A DNA stretch of 64,000 nucleotides from Notospermus geniculatus. Taxonomy: Eukaryota > Nemertea > Pilidiophora > Heteronemertea > Lineidae. The stretch spans positions 53,070 to 117,069 of the forward strand of contig NMRB01000762.1 of assembly GCA_002633025.1 (NCBI GenBank), in the 5' to 3' direction. Both the position numbers and the translations under genes were made by a program. Below, piece by piece: positions 10,801 through 27,304 of this stretch; the stretch's first letter is position 1; each line of letters opens with the position of its first letter. Under the pieces are notes generated by a model. It did no database searches and was not told where the DNA came from. It saw only the letters and a program-made list of their open reading frames with translations.

Positions 10801-11490
10801 CCATGCAAGATGGCTTCCACTGTTGAACATGTTGAATGGACAAAAAAGTTGCTACACAAAGTACCAAAATTGCGAATCAAGTGGAACCCTTGATTGGCAA
10901 TTTTGCTACACAAGTAAAAAAAGTTATTTTGAGCCTTGTAGACCAAAATCTGATGAGACCCTGCAATCTACACCAAAGACTTACGTTCCCTTTTCGTTCC
11001 ATTCCAAACAATTGACACATCCACTGTGGCCCTGGAAAAAGAGACAGCATTTGAAAGCTTAAATCCTAGCTTCAGAATCAACAGATGTCAATTAGACATT
11101 TTTTCACTAACTGTCAATCCTCTCTTTTTTTGTAAAAGTACACTGAACAAAATCAATTTACAACCCTACAAGGAGACTAAAAAGAAAGAAATTATCATCT
11201 ACATACAAAGATGTGATAAGTCTCAAGTATACCTCTAATTCAGCCTCAAGTCCTATCCTTCTAACGAGGTCAGGTGTAACATGCATACCCCTCTGGAAAG
11301 CCATGGTAGACTGCTCCTGAAATTGAATGGCAGACATAATTTCCCCCAGCCAGGTCTTACCAGTCTCATGTTACTAATGAACATAATATGTTAAATTTGT
11401 GCTTTTGCATAACTCAAACTGGTCTGACAGGTCACTTACATTGATCTCCCTCTGGAGAAATCTGCTGGTAAGATTGCCTAAAAATGCCAT
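4825..11490 (-). CDS. WDTC1: WDTC1 (DCAF9, adipose) homologue, N-terminal WD40 half
   Basis: WDTC1 is a WD40 plus TPR protein, known as a DDB1-CUL4 ubiquitin ligase substrate receptor and anti-adipogenic factor. Exons on the minus strand are 11440-11490 (ATG; MAFLGNLTSRFLQREIN), 11233-11316, 10985-11031, 10278-10389, 9637-9824, 9238-9462, then either 8508-8596 or 7099-7190, then 4825-5025. All phases join. Family-typical stretches are RRIGLEAELE, HSGCVNCLEWNEKG, LLASGSDD, GHHGNIFSVKFLP, FWSAAEDGTIMQFDLR, EAKCLAINP and LLVNLGGEQIYLFDV. About 332 residues are present of a family length near 680. The TPR half lies beyond the donor at 4824 and is lost at the join at 4216. It is divergently transcribed from RABL3. 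Identification is by eye against remembered human WDTC1, but the match is extensive. Confidence 0.93.
5270..5879. mobile_element. 610-bp TIR element, GGCGATCAT ends, TGA duplication
   Basis: The inverted ends GGCGATCATTTTTTTATACC match perfectly and are flanked by TGA (5267-5269 and 5880-5882). Inside are several modules of a G-rich word (such as GGAGGGCGGG) followed by AAAAAATAAAAATAAAATTT. The 440-bp element at 20624-21063 has the same design, and a loose module lies at 4727-4772. A 3-bp TNA duplication with GG-starting ends suggests a non-autonomous PIF/Harbinger-type element. It lies in the intron downstream of WDTC1 exon B. Confidence 0.8.
6183..6376. mobile_element. Foldback MITE in a WDTC1 intron
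   Basis: Near-perfect arms run from CTCCACGTGACAGTTTTCT to the inverse. The centre holds repeated GCTGTCAGACAGCAATAATTG-type palindromes. The outer ends are GGCCCTGCTCC and its approximate inverse. Confidence 0.8.
6495..6837. mobile_element. MITE with ACCGTATTTT ends and repeated TATAAGGCGCACC
   Basis: The ends ACCGTATTTTCGCGACTATA and the inverse of TATAGTCCGAAAAATACGGT form terminal inverted repeats. The motif CTATAAGRCGCACC recurs at least six times inside. Elements with this ACCGTATTTT...CTATAAGGCGCA sequence are widespread in animal genomes. Confidence 0.75.
7099..7190 (-). CDS. WDTC1: WDTC1 alternative exon B
   Basis: Acceptor accagcag and donor GCAG|gtaaac bound 92 bases that read SLLERQNIIEMFSDEEEFKL then PADAVQYYVA. 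Its phases are identical to those of exon A (2 in, 1 out). The C-terminal part aligns with exon A (F.LP....V.YYVAG). Using both exons together would shift the frame to an early stop, so they can only be used one at a time. Confidence 0.8.
7341..7516. mobile_element. hAT-like MITE, CAGGG ends, 5-bp duplication GTGAA
   Basis: The element runs from CAGGGACGGATCCAGGATTT to TTGGATCCGCGCCTG. GTGAA directly flanks both sides. Close relatives are at 53201-53362 and 63717-63890, with a fragment near 36438. Confidence 0.8.
7536..7955. repeat. WDTC1: Long inverted repeat between WDTC1 exons A and B
   Basis: Left arm 7536-7692 and right arm 7811-7955 are reverse complements with few differences (markers: TAGTCGGGTCAA, CATACTGAGCTCCAGAAAAA, TCTCCGGAAATCTAACCCC). 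The loop is about 120 bases. In the WDTC1 pre-mRNA this would form a stem of more than 100 bp. Confidence 0.85.
8041..8386. mobile_element. hAT-like MITE, CAGGG ends, 5-bp duplication CAAAA
   Basis: It starts CAGGGTTATATCCAGG and ends CCTAGAAATAACCCTG. CAAAA directly flanks both ends. The interior has inverted GTGCCC/GGGCAC words and a poly-T run. Confidence 0.75.
8508..8596 (-). CDS. WDTC1: WDTC1 alternative exon A
   Basis: Acceptor ttttaaag and donor GCAG|gtagat bound 89 bases that read FPWKAVFHNDLTDNSDFMLP then EKSVEYYVA. It starts in phase 2 and ends in phase 1. This is exactly what the upstream exon (ending AG) and the downstream exon (starting GT CAT) require. The ending YYVAG followed by HLP matches WDTC1. 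Confidence 0.8.
8748..9168. repeat. WDTC1: Long inverted repeat between WDTC1 exon 6 and exon A
   Basis: The left arm (about 8748-8870) and right arm (about 9057-9168) are inverted and share CGGGAAAGTTTCGATATTGG-like, TTCCGATATCGG and GGAAGCCCAGCGATT words. The loop is about 185 bases. It lies in the intron just upstream of alternative exon A. Confidence 0.75.
10522..10938. mobile_element. hAT-like element, CAAGGCTCAAAATAA ends, duplication TAGAC
   Basis: CAAGGCTCAAAATAA at the left matches the inverse TTATTTTGAGCCTTG at the right. TAGAC flanks both sides (10517-10521 and 10939-10943). It lies in the WDTC1 intron between the exons at 10278-10389 and 10985-11031. Confidence 0.8.
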
Positions 11491-12595
11491 GGTTAAACGG
11501 CTGTCAGGGTGCTAAAGTTGAAGGTGAAATACACAGATAGCCAGTCAATTAAGTTTCCTCCATATCCGTCAGCTTGCCACTGGTGTCAAGTGGAATGTAC
11601 ACCAATGCTAAACACCACCAATGTTAAACAACTTTGCTGTCTTCTGAGGTTTTCATGAGTGGAGTTACATGAGATGTGGATCCATTCTGAAAAAAGATGT
11701 GAAAAAGACATTCATGATGAGTCAGGCCGGCAATTAAAACAACAACAACGAAAATTCCAATTAATTTCATCCCATGCCATGACACTAATCTGTCATTCAT
11801 TTGTTGGCAAGTGAAATAATTAGCTATCCACAAAGCAAACAATGAAAACGCCTAGGGGTAGGCCCTATATGCCTATCACTGATACCGTAGTATCAGCAGG
11901 CCTACCATTCCTACCTCATCAAAAACTGGCATGCCTGGCCTCTAATACAAACACCAATGCCAGCTTGCACGCATGCATGAGAGACACTGTATGTGCCCAA
12001 GGCTAGAATCGTTTTCTTTTCTCACTCACCGCAACAAATGTCAATGTGTGAAATGCACTGCGTCACTGCGTGCACTGTCACTGATTAGTGATTGATTGCA
12101 TTGGCAGCTCAGCATGCTCAGGCTAGGCCTAGGACTAGGTCACTTTGATTTGCTTATTTTGCAAATCTTCTTAGCTTTAGGGACAGGAGAACATGCACCT
12201 CACAATTACTTCGACTTAAGCTACACTACAACAAAGATGAACGCAAAATTGCTTTCTTTTTTTGGGAAAATGATGTTTTTTGTAGCGTAGTTCAGAAATT
12301 TCGTGAAACGTCAATTCAGCATCATACCGGAAGTAGCGTCGTATTTAAAGGGGCAGTCTGCTCGACCATGGTGGGCAGTAAAATGGAAACTCAGAATATC
12401 AAATTCTGCTTTTGGGCGGTTGTACTGGTGTTTTAATGTATTTTCAGGCGATATGAGTCATGAAATAGCATCATATAAGAATAAATACAACATTCTGAAA
12501 GGTATCAATAGCCAAACTTTTGAAAGTTTTCATCTTTGTTCCGCCCCAGTTGTAGGGTGGTTCCCCATTTTCGATCCAGCATTCAGTTTGCCAAG
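11491..12595. promoter_or_regulatory. Shared intergenic region, probable bidirectional promoter
   Basis: This 1.1 kb separates the start codons of WDTC1 (minus, 11490) and RABL3 (plus, 12596). No other convincing coding exon is seen in it. The open frame at 12303-12737 runs through the RABL3 start and looks incidental. A bidirectional promoter is inferred from the head-to-head arrangement only. Confidence 0.4.
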
Positions 12596-14087
12596 ATGGC
12601 AGCGATTGACAAAGTTCGGATCATCGTCGCTGGAGATTCAGGTCCGAAGGAACCAAATGCCATCTCAGAACATAAAAGCGCACTTAGAAATGTACAGCTG
12701 CAATGTCTGTGTATCACTAGATACCAAAATGTACTGATAAGCCTCCTAGTTTCGCAGTATTTTGGTCATTGTGGTAGAAAATTGAAGCGCTTTCCGTGGC
12801 GATAGTAGCGCCACCAGAATGATGTGGTGGGATGAGGAACTGAAATTACATGACAGTCTGCTGTCAAACAGCCTTGGGGAAACTGAACTAGGCCTAGTAT
12901 CACAGAAAGCAACCATAATATCCCAGGACTAGCACCATCTAATGAATCTGTCTGGTGATTAGAATAAACTTAATTTCTTACACATCAGAGTTAACTTTTT
13001 TAGGTGTTGGGAAGTCGTCCCTGGTTCATCTGATTTGCCTGAATGAGCCAATTGCAAACCCATCATGGACGATTGGATGCTCAGTTGAGGTCAAGGTAAT
13101 TAACATTGTGACAACGAAATTTAATACTTCTTCTTCAGATTCGAATGCTTACTTATATCATTATGAGACCTGAAGATACCCCATAGTGGAAAGACAATAG
13201 TGACAATTTTCATTGTTTTATTTCTTTTTTTCCCAGCTGCATGAATANTGAGACAAGATCGCCAGTGGGTCCATCTATCGGTTGGTGGCTGTAACTACAA
13301 TTGCCGGAAATTCTCGTCAATGGCGGGGAACCGTCCTGAAGCAATTGACGAAAAATCTCGTCAATGGCGGGGAATGTGTTAATATCTCACTCCTTGTCCA
13401 TCATTTCAGGACTCTACCCAGGTCAAGTCATTTGGCCCTGGATGCAGTAATTCAGTCAAGCTCTCCAAATTCTTTGATAAGGTAAGTCAGCAAGTGTAAA
13501 GCATGTATAAAGCACTTGAAGAAGACATGAACCTTCTTATTTAGGTCATCTCTGGGGACAGGCGAATGTCCCTAATGGGGCCCTAGCCCACTGCCTCAAT
13601 AGGTGTCACTAGTGGTTAAAACTATTGAAATGAAACTGACATCTCGGTCCTGATCAATTTCCCACACAAAAGGCATCCATTGTAGGATCTGGTTTTGGCG
13701 TGCTGCCCTCTATCATAGCTAGGATCCCCATTGAGAGGTGTCCTTGTTTCAGTGGTTGGTGGTAATAGAGTTACAAATTACCTACCCCGGTAGTTAGAGA
13801 GGTGTCTAACAGTTCCCTGGTGTTCATTTCTGCACAAGTTCAAAGGAATCTTCATTTATTTGACAGGTGATAGAAAGAAGGTTTTTCTCAAGAGAAAGTA
13901 GCCTGGTAAGTGGGGAATCGTGGGTCAGACGAGCATATTTTGATGAAGCTTATTAAAACAGGCCTCCTTGCAAGTTATCAGTGTATAACACAACTGTAAT
14001 TTGCTTTTTCAGGGACCACCATCTTCACATCTTGAAAGGCGACGACCAGCATCAATGTATTCCAATAAAAGTTCACATATCGATTGA
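12596..14087 (+). CDS. RABL3: RABL3 (Rab-like GTPase 3), middle exons missing
   Basis: RABL3 is a small atypical GTPase of the Rab family. Exon 1 (12596-12641) reads [15 protein letters not shown]. Exon 2 (13004-13095) completes GDSGVGKSS, the P-loop (residues 13-20), and reads [20 protein letters not shown], including the switch-I-like PSWTIGC typical of RABL3. Exon 3 starts at 13237 (LHEY) and is cut by an n at 13248. After the join come 13410-13481 ([12 protein letters not shown]), 13867-13905 ([13 protein letters not shown]) and the last exon 14013-14087 ending in TGA. Phases are intact on each side. The missing part carries the G3-G5 motifs and is an assembly loss, not a biological deletion. 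AATAAA at 14572 is a candidate poly(A) signal. Confidence 0.92.
13248..13248. other. Single-n contig join inside RABL3 exon 3
   Basis: The left contig stops 11 bases into exon 3. The right contig resumes in a later intron, so several exons of RABL3 are absent. Confidence 0.85.
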
Positions 14088-14182
14088 CTAATTGTACCAA
14101 TAGATGAGAACCAAATCATCTAGTCTGAACTGATATTATTTTTCCAAGAGCTGTTGATGCACTCTTCATTAATGGGCCAGCT

Positions 14183-14335
14183 TTGCTGTACAGTACCGGT
14201 ATATGTCATACCATCATCTGTACAACACACGAATCGGACAAAGATGTTTGTACAGTACACAAACAGTACAAATTTGTTTGTACAGTATGCCGATGGAACA
14301 CAAATATCTGCACAGTAAACTCTCAGCATCAAGCT
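14183..14335. repeat. Short tandem array with TTTGTACAGTA core
   Basis: Three to four diverged units of about 35 bases share TTTGTACAGTA and ACACRAA words. They lie in the presumed 3' untranslated region of RABL3. Confidence 0.55.
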
Positions 14336-14869
14336 CTTTTTCCTTCACATTCGAATGAAGTCTATCAGTATGTGCATATTAATGTACATGTGTCTCATAA
14401 CTACCGGTATATTGGTTTGGGGCCATGTACTGTTGGGGTAAAGAAGAAATTGGCTCCATGTAGGCTATGTATGTGTAGTTGGTACTTTCTGTTCATAATA
14501 TTGTTATGTACATTTTGCTGTAAATATAAATGAGAGATCTTTCTTTGGTGCTGAAATATCTTAAACATTGAAATAAAATATGAAGCCCAGATGATATCCA
14601 TCAACTTTGTTCATTTGATTTTCACTGTTAAATGTATTGTGGATTCTTTGGACTGTTGTCAATGGTCTGGCTCTGTCTACTCTATGAATGTTGTGCATTC
14701 TCTGGCTGTCCTTTGTAGATTGCTCTGGGGTGGTGCTGTCTGACACTCCGGTGGAGTTGATGCTGCCTATCTACTTCTGTGGTCTTAGTGGTGCTGTCTA
14801 TTGCTGCGATGCAGTCGCTTGATTTGGTGCTGTCTGGTATAGAACTGTCTATTGGGGTATTAAGTGGTG

Positions 14870-15330
14870 CTGTCTCTGACTGACAATGGTCTTGCTTCTG
14901 GCTGTCGCTGAGTGCCTGTTGTACTGTCCTTGAGTGTCAGTGGCACTGTCTTCTGCTGTCTCTGAGTGCCAGTGGTGCTGTCCTTGAGTGTTAGTGGAGC
15001 TGTCTCTGAGTGCCTGTGGTGCTGTCCTTGATTGTCAGTGGCGCTGTCTCTTGGTATCTCTGAGAACGCCTGTGGTGCTGTCTCTAAGCATGCTAAGTGC
15101 CAGTGGTGCTGTCCTTGAGTGTCAGTGGTGCTGTCTCTTTGTACCTCTGAGAATGCCTGTGGTGCTGTCTTTGGGTGTCAGATCAGTGGTGCTGTCTCTG
15201 AGTGCCTCTGGCACTGTCTCTATGTCTGTGGCGCGGTCCTTGAGTGTCCGTGGCGCTGTCTCTTACTTTTACACTCTCTGAGTGCCAAGTCCTATTGTCT
15301 TGCTGACTTGGAGTGCCAGCGGTGCTGTGT
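14870..15330. repeat. Minisatellite, about 22-24 bp unit (copy 2)
   Basis: Same unit as at 1-340, with more units. It is followed by the same flank (GTGCCAGCGGTGCTGTG, then CTGGTGCCAGCACCAACAGG). It marks the left edge of the 14.9-17.6 kb copy of the 1-3 kb segment. Confidence 0.85.
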
Positions 15331-15634
15331 TGAGTTGGGAAATGATGTGCGGTACTATTGTACACCTGGTGCCAGCACCAACAGGGTCAGTTGAGTACAC
15401 ATTAGATGTTTATGTAGATTAATCTCTTAAATTGTCAGAAGGGAAAAGGTTTTCGCTGGGATGGCCTTGGTTTAAAACGGAATCGTGCCTCAAATCTTGA
15501 ACACAAAACTGAAGTTCGCTGTAAGTTCATACATTCACAAATGGAACAGCTGGCGTCGCCATAATCCCAGCATCTGTCATCATTGATTTTAATCATTTCG
15601 TAAGCCTGATGCATTGATTTCTGGCAGAATAAAT

Positions 15635-15703
15635 ATGAACTGTCGCGGTCGTGGTCAACAAATCACAGATTGCGCTGGACTCGAACAAGCCACATCGAAT
15701 CTG
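15635..15703 (+). CDS. Hypothetical first coding exon (copy 2)
   Basis: The 23-codon peptide is identical to that at 634-702 and ends at CTG|gtaagc. See the first copy for the argument for coding status. Confidence 0.45.
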
Positions 15704-15964
15704 GTAAGCGCCGTCGCTTTCTCGTCATTTATGTCTTCTACTAGGTTGGCGTGGAAATTCTTTTCCACAAAACCTAGAGTTCTCGCATCAGTGGGCTTAC
15801 GGCCGACGCCGAATGTCCAATTTTACCAAAAAAGACTCGGTTTCGTTCGTAAACCACACTTTATGTTTCAGTTCACACACCGCAGTTTCTATTCGGCGTG
15901 AAAAAATCGGGACTTATGTTGAGCTTACGAAACGCGTTTTATTGCAGGTGTCAAAAGCGCTTCA

Positions 15965-16745
15965 CATTATAAAGGTCTCGGGCCACTTGTGCGTTTTGCG
16001 CTGCGTGATGCGTCAAATCTTTTGTTATTTTCCGCCGTTCTGCTTCCCAACAAAAGATTTGACGCATCACGCAGCGCAAAACGCACAATTAAAGTGGCCC
16101 GAGTCCTTTAAAGGCCCGTTTCCACTTGAGCGTTTTACGCCGCGTTCTGACGCTTCGCCCATTGTTTGGAAGCAGAGCGGCGGAAAATAACAAAAGATTT
16201 GACGCATCACGCGGCGTAAAACGCCCTAGTGGAAACAGGCCTTTAGGCCTGGGTCCACATGTGCGTTTTACGCTGCGTTTTGACGCTTCGCCCATTGTTT
16301 GGAAGCAGAGCGGCGGAAAATAACAAAAGATTTAACGCATCACGCAGCGTAAAGGCTCGTTTCCACAGACGCGTTTCACGCTGCGTGATGCGTCAAATCT
16401 TTTGTTATTTTCCGCCGCTCTGCTTCCAAACAATGGGCGAAGCGTCAAAACGCTCACGCTACCGCTTCTGTGGAAACGGGCCTTAAAACGCACATGTGGA
16501 CACAAGCCCTAAGCTGCGTTTAGATGACACGCGGTAAGCGGAATGCGGATCGCGGAAACGGAACACGGAATAGACTTTTGTTCGCTCCAAGCCATTTCCC
16601 TTCATCCAAGCGGTTTGCGGAACGCGGATAGGCGGAAGGCGGAAAGAAGTGATACCGCGTGCAGGTAAATGGAATACGCGGAATGTTTCACCGCGTTCCG
16701 TTTCCGCGATCCGCCTTCCGCTTACCCCGTGTCAGCTAAAAGTAG
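15965..16745. mobile_element. Cluster of related MITEs present only in copy 2
   Basis: About 780 bases absent from copy 1 (junction near 1297) hold at least three inverted-repeat units. Their ends are variants of GGCCCGTTTCCAC, GGCCTGGGTCCACATGTG and GGGCCACTTGTGCG. All share a core of GACGCATCACGC, ACAAAAGATTTGACGC and CCATTGTTTGGAAGCAGAG. A fourth, unrelated-looking palindrome follows at 16510-16740 (GCTGCGTTTAGATGACACG, CGGAAGGCGGAAAG). Confidence 0.75.
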
Positions 16746-16959
16746 CTTTATGCCTACCCTGCAGTTTCTCCAGAAATATTTTTTGGAAACTCAAAAAGTA
16801 GCTCATTCAGCGCTCACTTGGTCCTTCAAGACAAGTGGAGAATACAAACTGGCCACCCGACAGGGAAAATCAAAACCGCTGCTTCTCGGTCGCTTCTCCG
16901 CGCTCGTCGTCAGTCGATCCTTTCCCGGTATCACGATTGAACATCATGCCTTCAGTGCA

Positions 16960-17130
16960 ATAATGGATGCCGAACATGTTAACAAACACATGGATGAACT
17001 GGGCTTTAAGAGCCTTATCCATTTTTCATCTTTCCAGATTTCCAAGATTTCATCTGACATCTGACGCTACACTAATTGCTTTTACCGAAGGCATGAATAC
17101 CGCACAGAAATTAGTAAGTAGTATACCAAC
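16960..17130 (+). CDS. Possible coding exon(s), unidentified, in both copies
   Basis: Around 16963 an ATG reads MDAEHVNKHMDELGFKSL. A separate frame after tttccag reads FPRFHLTSDATLIAFTEG then MNTAQKL before GTAAGT. Copy 1 (2367 onward) keeps most bases but changes the first frame to MEDEHVNKHMDELDFK plus a stop. Splice sites are plausible but the model is uncertain and nothing is recognised. Confidence 0.25.
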
Positions 17131-17851
17131 GGAAATGTGCAAGAGTCGCATCTTTTTGCAGTTAATAAGGCCTAGCCCCGGGGCCTAGCCTGATATCTTT
17201 GACAGGACACGTTTCATATCTTGGCTCGTATATGTAGCAGGGGCGGATCCAGGATTTTGGAAGGGGGGGGGGGGTTACCGTCGCAAGGCGAGCCCCGAAG
17301 GCGCGAAGCCACGACGGGGGTCTCGGTCCCCCCAGAAAATTTTGAATTCTAGATGCGCTTAGATACGATTTCCAAGGTTCTGGGGGCATGATTTTCATGA
17401 AAAAAGCTCTGGTACGATGTGTTACAGAGCTCTGGTAGTCAAGAGATTAAAAGAATTGTAGGGGCATTTGAAGTTCTTGACGTTTCAATGGGGAACCGGA
17501 GGAACTATAACGTCACGACGTGGCGCTGTGAGCGGTGCGACCGAACTTTCTTTTTTCTAACGTTTCCATTTATTTTGGTCCAGGCCTTGTTTTTTCCCTC
17601 CCTTCCCCCCCTTTTTTTGCTCTAATCCTCCTCGCCTTATTCTTCTCATTGCTCAGTGATTTGCATTTTCCATTCTGTTTTTTTCCTACAAATCTGGAAG
17701 TTGACTTCCTTTATATTCCTTTACTTTGTGTTGACCTTTGTGCATCTTTTCGCTTTGTGCTTGTTATGTATTTATTAATTTATAAACTTTCTTTCAGCCA
17801 AATGAAGCCCTGCGCCAGTTGCTTACACTCTGCTTGTGGTCAGGCTGAGCA

Positions 17852-17852
17852 N
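17852..17852. other. Single-n contig join
   Basis: The sequence right of the join (17853-17939) is identical to the right end of the first contig (4129-4215). Confidence 0.85.
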
Positions 17853-18175
17853 GATAGACGTTTGCAAATCGTAAAATGCCATTAACTTTGTGGCAGAATA
17901 ATTTTGACTCACAACCGAAAGTGCGCATAAATCGCAATCGTAGTCGTCAAGGTCGTGTCTCAAAGTCGTAACGACTAGGACTACGACTTCAATATTCATT
18001 ATTTATCCGCATTTCCGATTGATAAGGCCAATTTTTTCTGCCTTCAATTTATGGTGTTTGACGAAGTGAAAACTTCTATCAAATCGTTTTTATCAAGGAT
18101 GTCCATAGCGGACTGCAATTCATTCTCGTAGTTGAAGTCGGAGTCGGAGTCGGAAAGTTGCGCATCCTTTGTAAT
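17853..18175. mobile_element. Right part of a palindromic MITE (partner of 4045-4215)
   Basis: The stretch continues the half-element of 4045-4215 and ends with the inverse of its start (GGAGTCGGAAAGTTGCGCA). Joined through the shared 87 bases it gives a normal full-length copy of the 34447-34854 element. Confidence 0.8.
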
Positions 18176-18513
18176 GACTGAGACGGAACCATTTCGTCGT
18201 TCCGGAATATGAAATAGAAATCAAGTTTCTATTTTAAGGTGAAAGACATTGCTTCCTACCAGAATTTCGTCGTTCCGGGATGCTTCATTTTTGAGTTCGC
18301 ATTTTTGACAACCCTCAAATAATCTTGAAACCAAGGTAATATTTTATAAAAAAGAAGCAAGAAACTGAACAAAAAAGATAGTTTTCTGGTATTTACCGCT
18401 TAAAAGTATTGAAATATGAGAATATCGTGAAAAATTCCATACATTGTAGACATACTCAAAATATGCCATGGGTTTGAGATTAGTTGCAGGCCGTGTGCAC
18501 GAAACGAAGGAAA

Positions 18514-24740
<6,227 letters not shown>

Positions 24741-25120
24741 CTAGTGGACTTCTCTTGCATTCTTCTCACTTTCTTTACAATCAGCTTGGTGCTTTAATAA
24801 CATTATTCTTTACATTTTGGAATCACAGGCATGTGACTGCCCACCTTGCTTCCTCGGCAACTTGACACCAGTTGGTACTTGAACTTGCTGTTTGTAGATT
24901 CGAGACTGGACTTAGATTTCAAGCCGCGGAAGGGCTTTTCTTTCCAATCAAACCGCGGAAGGGCTTTTCTTTCCAATCAAAATATGGTATCATTTCGGGA
25001 TTGAAATCATCTGGATGGATCACTTCTCCTTATCAGAAAAAAAAACGTTCAAGAAGAGAGACGGTTTTCCGAAGTGGTGGAGAGGTTTCTAGATAATTGT
25101 GTATTTTTGGGATGTAATTA

Positions 25121-25391
25121 GCCCTGTTTACACTACATAAAAACCCACGTCGCACCCGGGCTTTTTCTGTTTACATCTGTTAAAAGCAAGGGTCTAATAG
25201 GCCCGGGGATGAAAAACCCTGTGCTAATAAGCCCCTCCGAGCTCAAACGGTTTTTGGAGGGCTTAATTTAGGTCCCCATCACAAGATTTTAGTAGTGTTG
25301 ACGTGGACCGGGGCTCAGGCGGGATTTTTCAGAGCTGGGCTTGACACGGGTCTCAAAAAGCCCGGGGATTTCTATGTAGTGTAAACAGGGC
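25121..25391. mobile_element. MITE in the MTF1 3' flank, copy 1 only
   Basis: The ends GCCCTGTTTACACTACATA and its inverse are flanked by TTA and TAA. Copy 2 (near 31100) lacks it. Inside are repeated CCCGGGG/AAAAAGCCC words. Confidence 0.8.
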
Positions 25392-26133
25392 TAATGTCTT
25401 CCTTGATGTTATCCTAAAATATACACGCAAGAGCCATGCTGTTCCCTTTTCCTGATGCTGTTTTACTTATAGTTGTTGCCACCGATACTTGAAGCAACGG
25501 AAATAGTCGCCACTCTCCTCAGAACATCTTAAGTATTAAAGTATTAAAGTAATGGGGACGAGAGCGGGTGACTCACCATGCCTTAAGTTGGAGAGAGAAT
25601 TTCAATCAGTCATTCGACATTTACCATCACTGGATCACCGGGATCACCTTCCTTGATGTTTAACATTATTAATAGTGGATTGTATTAAGATCTAACATTT
25701 CTGAGGCTTTTTGGTCCTCATTGATATCACATGTAAATAACCTTTGAGAAAGAAGTTTAGGAGTCGGCATGGATAACTAAGGTCTGACAATGTAACTTGC
25801 TTTATCATTGACGTTTAAGGCTACAATTCTGGTGTATAACCACATTGAAGCAATGCGTACCTATTTAAATTTGTGAAGAAGTATTTAAATGTGAACAAAT
25901 TGTTCAGTTGGCTTATGAAATTAGTAGAATTTAAAGTATTTATTTTTGATTATTTAAGAATGTTGAAAGTTTCTCGTCTCTGTGTGACTAATTTATATTA
26001 ATTTACTAATTGTTTCGTTTTCAGAGAATGTTTGTTTCTAATTTTGTACATATCTGTTTCGTTCTAAAGAATTTCAGTGTCTTTGACCTCTGAACAGGGG
26101 CTGAGGAAATGTGGACGCCATGATGTATGTTTA

Positions 26134-26301
26134 CAGGTGCGGATCCAAGGGGAGGAGCACCCGGTCCGTGCTCCCTCTATTTTGTGGAAAATCTTTAAAA
26201 TTGACTGGGAAATTTTGAAAAGATGTTAAAATTTGACCGAGGTTTCCCATGATGTACGCTGGTTGTGCACCCTCTTTCCCATGATTCTGGATCCGCCCCT
26301 G
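26134..26301. mobile_element. hAT-like MITE, CAGG ends, 5-bp duplication GTTTA (copy 1)
   Basis: Starts CAGGTGCGGATCC and ends GGATCCGCCCCTG with GTTTA on both sides. It is present in both copies of the segment, so it predates their divergence. Confidence 0.75.
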
Positions 26302-27003
26302 GTTTACACCAAGGTGTGGGTTCACATGGACATCACATAAGATAACTGTACGAATCTTGGGAAACAGAACTGTTGTAGGCCAGTGTGAATGGTTTCCCCC
26401 TTTCCAATGGACCCTAAGTGCTTTGCCTGTGTTTTAGTAGTATTGTTTACCGTACTCACTTTGGTGAGACCATTTTACTTCTAGTTACCCTATCTAGTTG
26501 GTTTTAGGTGCTGCTCCACAGGGAGTTTTCTCCTGTGAGTTGGCACTCAATGGGCGATTGACTTTGTTAGTTTCATTACAGCTTAGTTAGACTGGTACCC
26601 GGTCCCTACATAGCTCTCGGAGAGAAAGGGACCGGTATTGGGTGGCCATACTTGGCAGAAAACTGCCATGTTATGATGTCACAGAGGATTCCCCTCAGTA
26701 CCTCACATCCCAAAATAGCTAACCAATAAACAGCGACGTTACAAATTCAAAATCAAAAAGAGCTAGCCAATCAACTGCGTCGTTACATCAGGCAATACCG
26801 GTCCCTTATCCTTGAGCTATGTTGGGACCGGGAAACAGTCTACAGCTTAGTCTGCATTTTGAGGGATCACTCCAGTTTGCTTCATCTTGGAAGCCATATG
26901 AAAGTGTTGTTTCTGTGAAACTCGATGTGTGTGTGTGTTGTATTTTCAAAGAAAAGTTCCCACCATTTCCCAAATGTTGGCCCACAGATGAACTTATCAA
27001 CCA

Positions 27004-27304
27004 GGGGCCTGTTTCATGAAGTGACTTTAAAGCGAATTGATGGCGGATTTTATTTACATTTGGCTGGTGTTTGTAAACACAAAATTTCAGCCAATCAGAA
27101 TGCGCGTACATTTCTTTGTTGACATTCTGGAGAAGTTTGTTTACATTTTTTCCCAAAAAATTCGTCCCCTTTCAAATTCTATTTCTAAATCAAATTTTTT
27201 CGGTATCAATTCGCTTTAAGCTAATGGTACCTTTAACCAAATGGAAAATGCATTGAGTTAATAATGGTACCAGTGGCTTAAAGTCACTTTATGAAACAGG
27301 CCCC
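27004..27304. mobile_element. MITE with GGGGCCTGTTTCAT ends (copy 1)
   Basis: GGGGCCTGTTTCATGAAGTG at the left matches the inverse of CACTTTATGAAACAGGCCCC at the right. Inside are AAAGCGAATTGATG and its inverse. It is shared with copy 2 at 32933-33233. Confidence 0.8.

Noticed and set aside
12303-12737. 144-codon plus-strand open frame upstream of RABL3
   Set aside because: It overlaps the RABL3 start in another frame, has no recognisable features and spans likely repeat-derived sequence.
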